The notes under the pieces: generated by a model
Told to the model about the DNA's origin: nothing
The model's database searches: none
The model's input: only the letters and a program-made list of their open reading frames with translations
Shown: in pieces, positions 17,079-26,433 of the stretch
Layout: every line of letters starts with the position of its first letter
Numbering within the stretch: the stretch's first letter is position 1
Assembly (NCBI RefSeq): GCF_014284195.1
Contig: NZ_JACOGC010000005.1
Location: 291,381-355,380, forward strand
Length of the DNA stretch: 64,000 bases
Direction: 5' to 3'
Origin: Cognatundibacterium griseum
Lineage (GTDB): Bacteria; Pseudomonadota; Gammaproteobacteria; Burkholderiales; Burkholderiaceae_D
Position numbers and translations under genes: made by a program

Positions 17079-18323
17079 ATGTTCAGTCTATTGCCTCGCT
17101 TTTTCATTTTCGCGTTCTGTACGCTCATTTCTCTAACTGCCCTCGCAGACGACAGCAGTAATTTCTCCATTACCGGATTTGGTACTATCGGCGTGGTGCA
17201 TAACACCACCAGTGATGCCGATATCATCCGGGATCTTTCGCAAAATACCGGAACCGGCCATACGCGTCAGAATGATATTAATATGGACAGCAATCTGGGC
17301 TTGCAGGCAGACGCGCATCTGAACGATGTCGTTGACGCTGCTGTTCAGGTAGTCAGCCGTTACGGTCCAAATGAATACAAGCCGGAAGTCACCTGGGCTT
17401 ATGCAAAATATTCTCCCAATGACACCGTGCAGCTCCGGCTGGGTCGTCTTGGCTTTGATGTTTATCTGCTTGCAGATTCGCGCAATATCGGCTATTCCTA
17501 TACTTGGGTACGCCCGCCGATTGATTTTTTCGGCAATCTGATCGTTTCCTATTTTGATGGCTTTGATACCACTATCAGCCGGGATCTAGGACATGGTCAG
17601 GTCAGGCTGAAGTTTTTCTCCGGTATGGCGAGAGAAAAAGTCTATAACGGCATTCCTAATCAGTTTTTTTCACTCAATGGCTCCAGACTCACAGGCGGCC
17701 ATGTGGAATACCAGCAAGGTAACTGGACATTCCGTCTTGGTCATTCACAGCTACGCTTCGCCAACGAAAACCCGGTTAATGATCTGATTACGCCGGTTCT
17801 GAATTCCCCCGCATTTCAACTCTTTTATCCGGGCGCATCCCAGCTATCACAGAAAGTGCTGATGCAGGATAAAAATGCACGCTACACCTCGTTGGGGATC
17901 GTGTATGATAAGGGCCCCTTGCAGGCACAATTGATGTTAAGCCGTATCAATTCAGGCAGTCTGTTTTTTCCGGGCTCAGATGCGGCTTATTTATCGGCCA
18001 GCTACCGGGTCAAAAACTGGACACCCTATGTGACCTATTCTGGTGTCCGCCCCAGCGGAGAGCGCGCCAACATTCAGATCAGTCCGCAATTGCCGCCTGA
18101 AATACAAGGATTCCTGCAAGCATTAAGCACTGGGCTGAATGATCAGCTCAGCAAGCAAAACACCATAACGGCTGGCGTCCGGTATGACCTGTCAGAGAAT
18201 GTCAGCGTTAAAGTTCAGCTTGATCATATCCGCAGTCAGGACAGTTTCCTGATCCGGAATGACCTGCCCAACTGGAATGGCCGGGCGACGCTGCTGAGTC
18301 TTGCTGTTAATTTTATTTTCTGA
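17079..18323 (+). CDS. outer-membrane beta-barrel (porin-like) protein
   Basis: 414 residues from the ATG at 17079, preceded by AAGGA at seven bases; an in-frame ATG at 17058 lacks a ribosome site. A signal peptide ending TALA-DD is followed by alternating hydrophobic strands with many Gly, Tyr and Phe residues, and the protein ends NFIF, a terminal aromatic typical of barrel proteins inserted by BamA. No named porin family could be assigned with certainty. Three bases separate its stop from the next gene, which encodes a small periplasmic binding protein, then a diguanylate cyclase: probably one operon. Confidence 0.78.
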   Translation: MFSLLPRFFIFAFCTLISLTALADDSSNFSITGFGTIGVVHNTTSDADIIRDLSQNTGTGHTRQNDINMDSNLGLQADAHLNDVVDAAVQVVSRYGPNEYKPEVTWAYAKYSPNDTVQLRLGRLGFDVYLLADSRNIGYSYTWVRPPIDFFGNLIVSYFDGFDTTISRDLGHGQVRLKFFSGMAREKVYNGIPNQFFSLNGSRLTGGHVEYQQGNWTFRLGHSQLRFANENPVNDLITPVLNSPAFQLFYPGASQLSQKVLMQDKNARYTSLGIVYDKGPLQAQLMLSRINSGSLFFPGSDAAYLSASYRVKNWTPYVTYSGVRPSGERANIQISPQLPPEIQGFLQALSTGLNDQLSKQNTITAGVRYDLSENVSVKVQLDHIRSQDSFLIRNDLPNWNGRATLLSLAVNFIF

Positions 18324-18326
18324 CCC

Positions 18327-18755
18327 ATGACGACAACCCTGTTGCGTATTCTGTTATTACTGATGTGGCTGCTGTGTGGCAGTGCAGAGGCTGAACTCGT
18401 TGTCATCGCTAACCATAACAGCGGTATTGATAAACTGAGCAAAGACGAAGTCATCAACCTGTATATGGGACGTAACCGTAAATTACCAAACGGACTCACC
18501 GTGCTTCCGCTGGACCTGAATAGCGCCCATGAAGAAAAAGCGGCTTTCTATGAACAACTGGTCGGCAAGGAAATCGCAGAAATCAACTCCTATTGGGCGC
18601 GCCTGCGCTTTTCAGGGCAGGGTTACCCGCCGCGTCAGCTTGACTCCGCAGACGAAGTGCTTAATATCGTCAGCGAAAATAAAGGTGCAATCGGCTACAT
18701 TGACAGGAAAAAAATAGACAAAAGAGTTAAACTGATTTACATCGTCAATCCTTAA
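18327..18755 (+). CDS. small periplasmic phosphate-binding-like (PstS-type fold) protein
   Basis: 142 residues. Signal peptide ends GSAEA-EL. The rest resembles one lobe of a PstS-like periplasmic binding protein: LVVIANHNSGIDKLSKDEV, INLYMGRNRKLPNG, FYEQLVGKE, and the ending GAIGYIDRKKID...VKLIYI. At about half the length of a true PstS it lacks the second lobe, so transport is unlikely; these short versions often sit beside signalling genes. Here it lies between a barrel protein (3 bases upstream) and a diguanylate cyclase (19 bases downstream), suggesting a sensory partner. That role is inference. Confidence 0.78.
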   Translation: MTTTLLRILLLLMWLLCGSAEAELVVIANHNSGIDKLSKDEVINLYMGRNRKLPNGLTVLPLDLNSAHEEKAAFYEQLVGKEIAEINSYWARLRFSGQGYPPRQLDSADEVLNIVSENKGAIGYIDRKKIDKRVKLIYIVNP

Positions 18756-18774
18756 CTGACTACGTATCTTGCGC

Positions 18775-20394
18775 ATGCGTGAACTGATCCGTAATAGTAT
18801 CGTCTTTCGCAGTGCCTCCGCAGTACTTGGAGTCAGCTTCTTCATTGGTATTTTGTTTTCCGTTGCCAGCTACATTTATTTTGTCGACGAAGAACAGGAC
18901 CAGACGGTTAACACAGTCTATGACTTGCTGGCATCCCTTGAAAATACCGCCAGCATCGCCTGCTACATCAACGATCAGAATCTTGCCAACGAGGTCGTGA
19001 ATGGCCTGGGCAGAAACGCGGATATCAGCCAGGTCAGTATCAATGTCAAAGGAACGATCCTGGCTGAATTGGTCAAACCGACACCACCGCATCACCCCAG
19101 TATCGCGACTTTATTCCGAAAAAATATCAACCACATCGACCGGGATATTTCATCTCCGTTCAACAGTTCAGAAAAAGTCTGCACCGTCCATATGCAGATC
19201 AATCAGGATGCCGTTTTTGAACACAGCACATCCAAAGCGCGTTTCGTCGTTGCGCTGCTGCTGTTCCAGACCGTGCTGATCGCCCTGGCACTGGTTTATA
19301 TCATGTACCGCATGGTGACCAATCCGATTAAATCGATTTCTGACCGGCTGCATACACTGCTCCCCCAGAACGGTGAATTACTGCAGCATCCGCACCGGCA
19401 CACAGGTGATGAACTGGGACAGCTGGTCAATGATGTGAATAATATTATTTCCGATCTGGTGTCATCGCTGGATGAAGAAAGACATCTGCGGGTCCAACAT
19501 GCATTGGGTGAAAAAAAGTTCCAGGCGATTTTCGATAATGCCGAAACCGGCATCTTCCAGATGAACGAACACGGCGAGCTGATTTCCTATAATCAGGCTC
19601 TGGCACGCATGCTTGATCTTCCCACCGGCCAGACAATTGCTTCACATGCGTTACTGGAGCGGATCAGCGGACAGGAACTGCGGCTGCATCTGATGATTCA
19701 CTCAGCCATCAGCGAGGCACAGATTCTGTCTGAAGATTTTTATATTGAGCTCGGTCAGAATAAAAAGAAGTGGCTCAATATCGTTTTACATGCCGCCGAG
19801 AACGGCGTGCTGCAAGGGCTGATCAATGATGTCACTGAACGCAAGCAACAAGAGGAAAAAGCGCATCAGCTGGCAGTCACAGATCACCTTACCGGACTGA
19901 ACAACCGGCTCGGGCTGGACAGGGAAATGGCGCGGCTGGCGAAAGAAAACGCCAATGGAACCGGATGCCCGTTCTTTTTACTGCTGATCGATCTCGATAA
20001 ATTCAAAACCGTGAACGACACTTATGGCCACAGTGCCGGTGATATCGTACTGGTTCATTTCGCGAAAATCCTGTTGCGCACACTGAGAAAAACCGATTTC
20101 ATTGCCCGTCTTGGCGGTGATGAGTTCGTGCTGCTGCTAAGAGGGCTGGATGACCTCAGTAAGGCGGAAGAGATTGCCCGGAAAATTATTTCCCAGGCAT
20201 CGCGACGGATTGACATCAGCCCCGATACCCAGGTTCAGATCGGGACCAGTATCGGCATCAGCTACACGCCCGCGACCGCATTTTCACCGGAAGACCTGCT
20301 GGCGCAAGCAGATGCTGCTATGTATGAAGTAAAACAGCATGGCAGAAATGCTTATCAGGTCGCGCCGTATTTTCCGGATGATCCTGCCAGATAA
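18775..20394 (+). CDS. membrane diguanylate cyclase with periplasmic sensor, HAMP, PAS and GGDEF domains
   Basis: 539 residues from the ATG at 18775 (a TTG six bases before is possible). Membrane helix about 12-34, periplasmic sensor about 35-155 of CHASE8-like character (QTVNTVYDLLASLENTASIA), second helix about 156-178, HAMP about 179-232, PAS about 245-358, GGDEF about 375-525. The active-site motif is intact (RLGGDEF, about 447-451), and RKTD five residues before it is a complete inhibitory RxxD site. It should make cyclic di-GMP from GTP in response to a periplasmic signal and be product-inhibited. Last gene of the barrel/binding-protein operon. Confidence 0.92.
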   Translation: MRELIRNSIVFRSASAVLGVSFFIGILFSVASYIYFVDEEQDQTVNTVYDLLASLENTASIACYINDQNLANEVVNGLGRNADISQVSINVKGTILAELVKPTPPHHPSIATLFRKNINHIDRDISSPFNSSEKVCTVHMQINQDAVFEHSTSKARFVVALLLFQTVLIALALVYIMYRMVTNPIKSISDRLHTLLPQNGELLQHPHRHTGDELGQLVNDVNNIISDLVSSLDEERHLRVQHALGEKKFQAIFDNAETGIFQMNEHGELISYNQALARMLDLPTGQTIASHALLERISGQELRLHLMIHSAISEAQILSEDFYIELGQNKKKWLNIVLHAAENGVLQGLINDVTERKQQEEKAHQLAVTDHLTGLNNRLGLDREMARLAKENANGTGCPFFLLLIDLDKFKTVNDTYGHSAGDIVLVHFAKILLRTLRKTDFIARLGGDEFVLLLRGLDDLSKAEEIARKIISQASRRIDISPDTQVQIGTSIGISYTPATAFSPEDLLAQADAAMYEVKQHGRNAYQVAPYFPDDPAR

Positions 20395-20407
20395 ATCAAG
20401 TATCGCT

Positions 20408-21856
20408 TTAATCCTGCCCCTGCTCTGACGGATCGTCCGTAATCCCCAGCAAATCCTGCGCAGCATCAACAGGTAAAGCCTCGACCTGCTTCAGTTTGCG
20501 AGTCATCTGACGGGTTCTGACTTCGGCCTGATCAATATTTTTTGCCGCCCGCTCCAAAGCAGTTTTAGTCTGCGCCAGTACGCTGCCGAACTTATCGAAT
20601 TCTGTTTTGACTGCGCCCAGCACTTGCCAGACTTCAGAGGAACGACGCTCCAGCACCAACGTGCGGAAACCCATCTGCAAGCTGTTGAGCAATGCAGATA
20701 ATGTCGATGGCCCGGCGATTGATACCCGGCAGCTGCGCTGCAAATCATCCGCCAGTCCGGGACGACGCATGACTTCAGCATACAGCCCCTCTGTCGGCAA
20801 GAACAGAATCGCAAAATCGGTCGTTAACGGTGGCGAAATATATTTATCTGCAATGGTTTTGGCCTCATTGCGAATCGCCCGCTCCAGCTCTTTACCGGCG
20901 GCAGCCACACCTTCTGCGTCCGCTTTTTCCGCTGCGTCGAGCAGGCGCTCATACTGCTCCTTCGGGAATTTTGCATCTATCGGCATCCATACCGGTGCCC
21001 GGTCATCTTCTTTTCCCGGTAATTTGATCGCAAACTCGACCCGCTCTCCGGTTCCGGGAACGGTTTCGACATTTTTGGCATACTGATCCGGAGTCAGCAT
21101 CTGCTCCAGCACCATTTCAAGCTGTACTTCCCCCCAGGTGCCACGGGTTTTGACATTCGTCAGTACCCGCTTCAGATCACCGACGCCAATCGCCAACTGT
21201 TGCATTTCCCCCAGGCCCTGGTGTACTTTTTCCAGCCGGTCAGAAACCAGTTTGAAGGACTCTCCAAGACGTTGCTCTAATGTGGCGTGAAGTTTTTCAT
21301 CCACTGTTTTACGCATTTCTTCCAGTTTTCCGGAATTTTCTGCCTGTAATTGCTGAATTTTTTGTTCCAGCGTTGCCCGGATTTCCTGCATGCGCTGTGC
21401 GTTGGATTCCGTCAGACTGTTCAGAGTCTGCTGCAAGGTATCGGCAAACAGCTTCAGGCTGGCACTTTGCTCCTCACGTGCGCTTTGCCCTTGCTGCATC
21501 AGAGTTTGTCGCATCTGTTCCAGCTGCTGGGCAAAACTGTCAATCTGTCCCTTCTGTAAAGTCGCGACACTGGCCATCTGTGTTACCAGGGATTGCTGGA
21601 AACGACTGAAATTTTCTGCCTGCTCCTGCCTTGCGGTCAACGCACCGGACAGCATCTGTTCACGCAAGGAGCGCTCGGTACGCTCCTGACTCATCATCTG
21701 CTGTTGCTGTCCCTGCTGCAAAGTCTGTTGCAAGGCCTGCAGTTCTGCTGTCTGCTCGGCGAGACCACCGTCATTCCGCCGTCGCAAAAACAGCATCAGA
21801 TTCAATGCCAACAGCACCAGCAACACAGCCAGACTGATTAATTCATATACACGCAT
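20408..21856 (-). CDS. rmuC: RmuC-family DNA recombination protein
   Basis: 482 residues. One N-terminal membrane helix (about 5-24, rich in Leu/Val), then about 190 residues of Gln-rich coiled coil (LQALQQTLQQGQQQQ and on), then the RmuC nuclease-like domain with GTWGEVQLEMVLEQML, PIDAKFP and FAILFLPTEGLYAEV. RmuC limits inversions at short inverted repeats in E. coli; its precise activity is unsettled. Tail-to-tail with the diguanylate cyclase, 13 bases apart. Confidence 0.93.
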   Translation of the reverse strand: MRVYELISLAVLLVLLALNLMLFLRRRNDGGLAEQTAELQALQQTLQQGQQQQMMSQERTERSLREQMLSGALTARQEQAENFSRFQQSLVTQMASVATLQKGQIDSFAQQLEQMRQTLMQQGQSAREEQSASLKLFADTLQQTLNSLTESNAQRMQEIRATLEQKIQQLQAENSGKLEEMRKTVDEKLHATLEQRLGESFKLVSDRLEKVHQGLGEMQQLAIGVGDLKRVLTNVKTRGTWGEVQLEMVLEQMLTPDQYAKNVETVPGTGERVEFAIKLPGKEDDRAPVWMPIDAKFPKEQYERLLDAAEKADAEGVAAAGKELERAIRNEAKTIADKYISPPLTTDFAILFLPTEGLYAEVMRRPGLADDLQRSCRVSIAGPSTLSALLNSLQMGFRTLVLERRSSEVWQVLGAVKTEFDKFGSVLAQTKTALERAAKNIDQAEVRTRQMTRKLKQVEALPVDAAQDLLGITDDPSEQGQD

Positions 21857-21900
21857 AGTTTCTCATCAAAAAATACAAAGCAAAGATTCCCGATAATGTA

Positions 21901-22320
21901 TCAGCCGGGCGTATTTCTCATCCAGTCCGCAGTCTGATAAAAAGACTGCATCAGATGCTGCTGTAATTCTTCATTAACAGTGACATCCTGCAAGGCCCAT
22001 GCCATGCAGCGCAACCACTGGTCGCGTTCATCGCTGGCAATCGCAAAGGGCAGATGACGGGCACGCAAACGCGGATGTCCGAACTGACTGATATACAGAT
22101 CAGGCCCGCCCATCCAGCCGGACAAAAACCAGAATAACTTGTCACGTGAACTGTCGAGCGGTGTCGGATGCATCGCGCGAATACCCGCAAACTCAGGCTC
22201 CAGCTCCATCAGGTCATAAAAACGGTCGACCAGTTCGCGCAATTTATCGGCGCCGCCAATCAGGGTATATAAATTTTCAGGACGAGTTTCCTGATCTGTG
22301 TTGTTTGTTTCTGCATTCAT
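21901..22320 (-). CDS. group II truncated haemoglobin
   Basis: 139 residues. Two-over-two globin: YTLIGGADKLRELVDRFY, an FWFLSGWMGGPDLY segment, proximal histidine in GHPRLRARHLPF, and the group II Trp at G8 in RDQWLRCMAWAL. Such proteins bind oxygen or nitric oxide; roles range from NO detoxification to redox chemistry and cannot be chosen from the sequence. 44 bases downstream of the rmuC start side, same strand, possibly co-transcribed with it. Confidence 0.9.
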   Translation of the reverse strand: MNAETNNTDQETRPENLYTLIGGADKLRELVDRFYDLMELEPEFAGIRAMHPTPLDSSRDKLFWFLSGWMGGPDLYISQFGHPRLRARHLPFAIASDERDQWLRCMAWALQDVTVNEELQQHLMQSFYQTADWMRNTPG

Positions 22321-22361
22321 TTTTTATTCAATTCTTACTCATGGGACTTATGCAAAATGAC

Positions 22362-24872
22362 TCAGGCATTTCTGAGGCTGAGCAATGGCGGCTGCTTCAA
22401 TACCTGTCGCAAGCCAACCCAGCCGCCGATCACGGCACAGATTCCGCCAGCGACCAGACCCGTCACCCAGACTAAAGCCGAAAAATGCCAGTCAAAATGA
22501 AAACTGTAGCGCGCCAGCGCCCAGCCAATGGCACTGGCGCCGCTGGCGCCAAGTAAACCGGCCAGACCGCCGGTCAGTAAAAACTCGACCCACTGCGCAC
22601 GCGATAATTGTGAACGCGTCGCTCCCAGCGCACGCAGCAGCGCCGCTTCGCGCATCCGGATATCCTGCGACCCCGCCAGAGCGGCATACAGCACCAGAAC
22701 ACCGGACGCCAGCGTGAACAGAAACAAAAATTCGACCGCCGTCATCACCTGATTCAAGACGTCCTGAACCTGCCGTATCATGGTGCCGACATCCACGACG
22801 GTAAGGTTGGGGAAATCCTGCGTCAGCCGGTTAACGAAGACCTGATCTGTCACCGGCAGATGAAATGCCGTAATCCAGGTCTGCGGCATCTGACGCATCG
22901 CTGCCGGATTGATGATGACAAAAAAATTCACCCGCATCGAACTCCAGTCCAGCTTACGCAAACTGGTGATTCTGGCGCTGACCTGCTGACCGGCGACATC
23001 AAATGTCAGCTGATCACCCAGTTTCAGACGCAGGGTTTTGGCAATCCCCTCCTCCACGGAGGCTTCGGGCTCAGCTGCGTGACTGTCGTCATACCACTGA
23101 CCGGCAACAATGCTGTTCATCTCCGGCATGTCATTCATGGTGGACAGGTTAAATTCACGATCCACCAAACGTCTGGCCTGATCTTCCTGATAGGTTTCCT
23201 GACTGATGGCTCGCTGGTTCACCTCAATCAGACGCCCCCGAATCATCGGGTACATGCGGGGTTGCCCAAATACCGAAAGGCGCTGCCGGATGAGGTCTTT
23301 CTGATCCTGCTGAATATTGATCACAAACTGATTGGGTGCATCAGCCGGAGTGGCCTGCTGCCAGGCAGTCATCAGATCACCACGGACCAGTGTCAGCAAC
23401 AACAATGCCATCAGACCCAGCGCCAGCGCCACAATCTGCAGAACAGTCGCACCCGGCCGGCGTTGTAATGCATTCACGGCAAAACGCCATGCTGCCGCAG
23501 AAAACAGATTCCTCATCCGTTTCAACGACAAGACACTGAACCAGGCAATCAGCGCGAATACAGCGATGCCGGCAACAAATGCTGCTGAAATCAGCAACCC
23601 TATTCTGAGATCGCCGGTCTGCCACAATAACAAGCCGACGAACATCAGCAAGCCCAGCACATAAGTTGCCACGGTAAGCGGTTGCGGAGCATCCTGTTCA
23701 CGCCGTATCACCCGGTTATGCGGCACGTTCCGTAACTGCAGTACGGGTGGCAAAGCAAATCCAAGCAACAACAGCAAACCGGTCAGTAATCCCTGCAGGG
23801 CAGGCAACAGGCTGGCGGCAGGCAAGTCTTTGGCCACCAGTTTCCCCAGCCATTCAAGCAGTACATAGTGTCCGGCATATCCCAGCAAAATTCCAGCCAG
23901 ACTGCCGACGATACCGAGTATCAGAAACTCAGTCAGATAAATCTGCAAGACCTGATTCTGCGTCAGGCCAAGACAACGCAACATGGCACAGGCGTCCAGA
24001 TGGCGCAGCATGAAACGCCGTGCCGCCATGGCAATCGCAACGGCAGCCAGCATGGCCGACAACAGGCTGACCAGCGACAGGAATTGTTCTGCACGATCCA
24101 GGGCCGTACGCATTTCAGGACGACCGCTCTCCAGTGACTCTAGCCGGATGCCTTTGATCTGCTGCTGCGCAATCGCCTGCTGCAACACATCCTGATATGT
24201 TTTGACTTTTTCAGGAGCCCCGGCCAGCAACAGGCGGTAAGTCACCCGTGAACCGTCCTGCACCAGACCGGTCGCAGCCAGATCATCGAGTGCAATCATT
24301 ACCCGCGGCGCAAAGTTCATAAAACCTGCTCCACGGTCAGGCTCATTGGCAATCACACTGGTGAAACGGAAGGTTTTATCTCCCAGCCGGATCGGGTCAC
24401 CAGGTCGCAAATTAAGCGCAACCTGCAATGCCGGATCGAGCCAGACTGTGCCTGAAGCCGGGATGTCTTTGGTAGCGACACCATTGCCTGTCATCATTCC
24501 TGGCTGCTGCAACTGCAGATTTCCGCGCAAGGGATAATGGTGGCTGACTGCTTTCAGCGAAACCAGCCGGGCGACCGCCTGTGCGCCCTCTCCTGCAATG
24601 GCCATACTGGGGAACACTACCGTTTCCGCCATTTGCAATCCACGTTGCCGTGCCTGTTCACGCCAGTCTCCGGCTATGGGCTGATCGGCACTGATCAAGA
24701 GATCCGCCCCGAGCAGCTGGTGCGCATCACGATTCAGTCCATTGCGCATCCGGTCCGTAAAAAATCCGACCGACGACAAGGATGCGACCGCAATCATCAG
24801 TGCCACGATCAGGAATCGCAATTCGCCGGCACGCCAGTCGCGCATGGTCATGCGCCATGATAAAACAAACAT
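22362..24872 (-). CDS. FtsX-type ABC transporter permease, duplicated
   Basis: 836 residues with about ten membrane helices. Begins with a typical RDWRAGELRFLIVAL entry into helix 1; a large periplasmic domain (about 45-260) follows; helices at about 265-480 and 730-830 include two FtsX cores. It looks like the YbbP-type permeases that work with a YbbA-type ATPase. No ATPase gene is next to it; upstream on this strand is a PLP enzyme and downstream a haemoglobin. The family's substrate is thought to be envelope lipids or lipoproteins, but this one is unassigned. AAGGGG stands a few bases before the ATG. Confidence 0.85.
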   Translation of the reverse strand: MFVLSWRMTMRDWRAGELRFLIVALMIAVASLSSVGFFTDRMRNGLNRDAHQLLGADLLISADQPIAGDWREQARQRGLQMAETVVFPSMAIAGEGAQAVARLVSLKAVSHHYPLRGNLQLQQPGMMTGNGVATKDIPASGTVWLDPALQVALNLRPGDPIRLGDKTFRFTSVIANEPDRGAGFMNFAPRVMIALDDLAATGLVQDGSRVTYRLLLAGAPEKVKTYQDVLQQAIAQQQIKGIRLESLESGRPEMRTALDRAEQFLSLVSLLSAMLAAVAIAMAARRFMLRHLDACAMLRCLGLTQNQVLQIYLTEFLILGIVGSLAGILLGYAGHYVLLEWLGKLVAKDLPAASLLPALQGLLTGLLLLLGFALPPVLQLRNVPHNRVIRREQDAPQPLTVATYVLGLLMFVGLLLWQTGDLRIGLLISAAFVAGIAVFALIAWFSVLSLKRMRNLFSAAAWRFAVNALQRRPGATVLQIVALALGLMALLLLTLVRGDLMTAWQQATPADAPNQFVINIQQDQKDLIRQRLSVFGQPRMYPMIRGRLIEVNQRAISQETYQEDQARRLVDREFNLSTMNDMPEMNSIVAGQWYDDSHAAEPEASVEEGIAKTLRLKLGDQLTFDVAGQQVSARITSLRKLDWSSMRVNFFVIINPAAMRQMPQTWITAFHLPVTDQVFVNRLTQDFPNLTVVDVGTMIRQVQDVLNQVMTAVEFLFLFTLASGVLVLYAALAGSQDIRMREAALLRALGATRSQLSRAQWVEFLLTGGLAGLLGASGASAIGWALARYSFHFDWHFSALVWVTGLVAGGICAVIGGWVGLRQVLKQPPLLSLRNA

Positions 24873-25042
24873 GATTACCCCTTGTCTGAAACTGGGAAAG
24901 CGGCCACACGACTAACCGCTACGCCTTCCGCCCGTGTCGGCAGCCTGGTGTTACTGTACAAACCACCTGCTGAAATGAGCATTCATGAGCATTCAAAAAC
25001 CGTGATTTCAACCCTGGTCGGTGTCGTTCAAGGCCAGCCGGA

Positions 25043-26284
25043 TCAGGCCTGTAAAGCCTGCGCAAAATCCTGCAATAAATCTGGTGTATCTTCAATCCCG
25101 ACAGATACCCTGATGAGTGAATCGGCAATGCCCATCTTTGCCCGCTGCTCTGCCCCCATTTCGAAGAAGATGGTGTGCGCCACAGGAATCACAAGGGTAC
25201 GGGTATCTCCCAGATGGGTCGCATTGATTGCCAGCTGCAGCCGGTTCAGATAATCAAAACAGTCGATTTCAGGTTGTAATTCAAAACTGAATAGGGCTCC
25301 GTAAGCACGGAATAATCCGGTTGCCAGCGCATGCTGAGGATGAGAAGCAAGCCCGGGATAATGCACTTTTGCCACTCTTGGATCAGCTTCAAGCATCGCT
25401 GCCAGCGCTGCCGCATTTGCGCAAGCGCGCTCCATGCGCAAGGCCATTGTTTCTGCGCCGATGGCAATCTGGTGCGCAGCTTCAGGGGACAATGAAGCGC
25501 CAAAATCACGCAAAGCCTTCGCACGTACCTGCGCCATGCCTTGCGCCGGTGCGGGCTGTTTACGGAAATTAGGCGCAATATTCGGAAAATTGGCCCAGTT
25601 GAACAAACCCGTGTCCGTCAGTGCGCCGCCCAGGACATTGCCATGACCAGCGATGTATTTAGTCAGCGAATTCATCACCAGGCCAGCGCCCACACTCCTG
25701 GGGCGGAACAGGTAAGGTGAAGTCATGGTGTTATCGACGACAAACAGTATCCCGCGAGCCTGGCATAAATCGCCGATACGCTTCAGATCGGCAATCTGGG
25801 TACGCGGATTAGCGACGGTTTCGACAAATACCATACGGGTGGCAGGCGTCAGTGCCGCTTCCACGTTGGCGACATCCGTCGCATCCACCATCGAGACATT
25901 CAGACCCTGCGCTGCCGTGGTCTGCCACAGGCTGTTGGTGTTACCGAATAAAAACCGGGAAGAAACAATATGATCCCCCTGCCGTAACAATGCCTGAAAC
26001 ACCGCACCGATCGCGGCCATGCCGGTGGCAAACGCAATCGTGGCAATGCCATCTTCCATTTTGGTGATTTTATCTTCCAGTGCCGAGACCGTCGGATTAC
26101 CCTGGCGGCCATAACGATACCCGGATTGCTTGCCCTGAAAAACATCTGCCAGCGCGCGAGCATCTTTATAGCCAAACATGACTGCCGTATGTACAGGCTT
26201 ATGAACGGAACCGTGCTCTATTTCTTTCTGACGGTCGTTATGCAGGATGGTCGTGGTAAAACCGCAGGAAATCTTGTCACTCAT
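25043..26284 (-). CDS. cystathionine gamma-synthase family PLP enzyme
   Basis: 413 residues. Cys/Met metabolism PLP-enzyme fold: SGYRYGRQGNPT, ATGMAAIGAV, VVDNTMTSPYL and the PLP-binding lysine in SLTKYIAGHG. Members make or break C-S bonds: cystathionine gamma-synthase, O-acylhomoserine sulfhydrylase, methionine gamma-lyase. The N-terminal segment with HKPVHTAVMFGY differs from plain MetB, so I leave the symbol empty. A role in methionine or cysteine metabolism is likely; metE and metR lie 24 kb away. Its leader holds the nested inverted-repeat element at 26332-26433. Confidence 0.85.
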   Translation of the reverse strand: MSDKISCGFTTTILHNDRQKEIEHGSVHKPVHTAVMFGYKDARALADVFQGKQSGYRYGRQGNPTVSALEDKITKMEDGIATIAFATGMAAIGAVFQALLRQGDHIVSSRFLFGNTNSLWQTTAAQGLNVSMVDATDVANVEAALTPATRMVFVETVANPRTQIADLKRIGDLCQARGILFVVDNTMTSPYLFRPRSVGAGLVMNSLTKYIAGHGNVLGGALTDTGLFNWANFPNIAPNFRKQPAPAQGMAQVRAKALRDFGASLSPEAAHQIAIGAETMALRMERACANAAALAAMLEADPRVAKVHYPGLASHPQHALATGLFRAYGALFSFELQPEIDCFDYLNRLQLAINATHLGDTRTLVIPVAHTIFFEMGAEQRAKMGIADSLIRVSVGIEDTPDLLQDFAQALQA

Positions 26285-26331
26285 CTTTCAATACACCTTG
26301 AATTGGCCAGCATTAGCAAATACAGAATTTC

Positions 26332-26433
26332 AGGATGACACAAAAAAAAATCGCGGCAAAACATGGCGACGAGGGCAATGCAGATTGCGCAGCAGGGCTC
26401 TTAAATGCCGCTGTGGTGTTTTGTGTCAATCCT
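26332..26433 (-). repeat. nested inverted-repeat element (possible structured leader, terminator or small MITE-like element)
   Basis: Outer arms AGGATGACACAAAA (26332-26345) and TTTTGTGTCAATCCT (26419-26433) pair over 14 bases with one bulge. Inside, GCGGCA (26353-26358) pairs with TGCCGC (26406-26411), and GCAAT (26375-26379) with ATTGC (26384-26388). On the minus strand the GCGGCA stem is followed by nine T, as in a terminator. It lies between the hydrolase stop and the PLP-enzyme start on that strand. Confidence 0.55.
26400..26429 (-). promoter_or_regulatory. candidate sigma-70 promoter for the PLP enzyme gene
   Basis: On the minus strand TTGACA (26429-26424), 18 bases, then TTTAAG (26405-26400). 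The -35 is perfect, the -10 matches four of six. It overlaps the right arm of the inverted-repeat element. Confidence 0.35.

Noticed and set aside
24976..24995. Tandem TGAGCATTCA repeat, two copies
   Set aside because: Two short copies only, between genes; no array, no attachment-site context.
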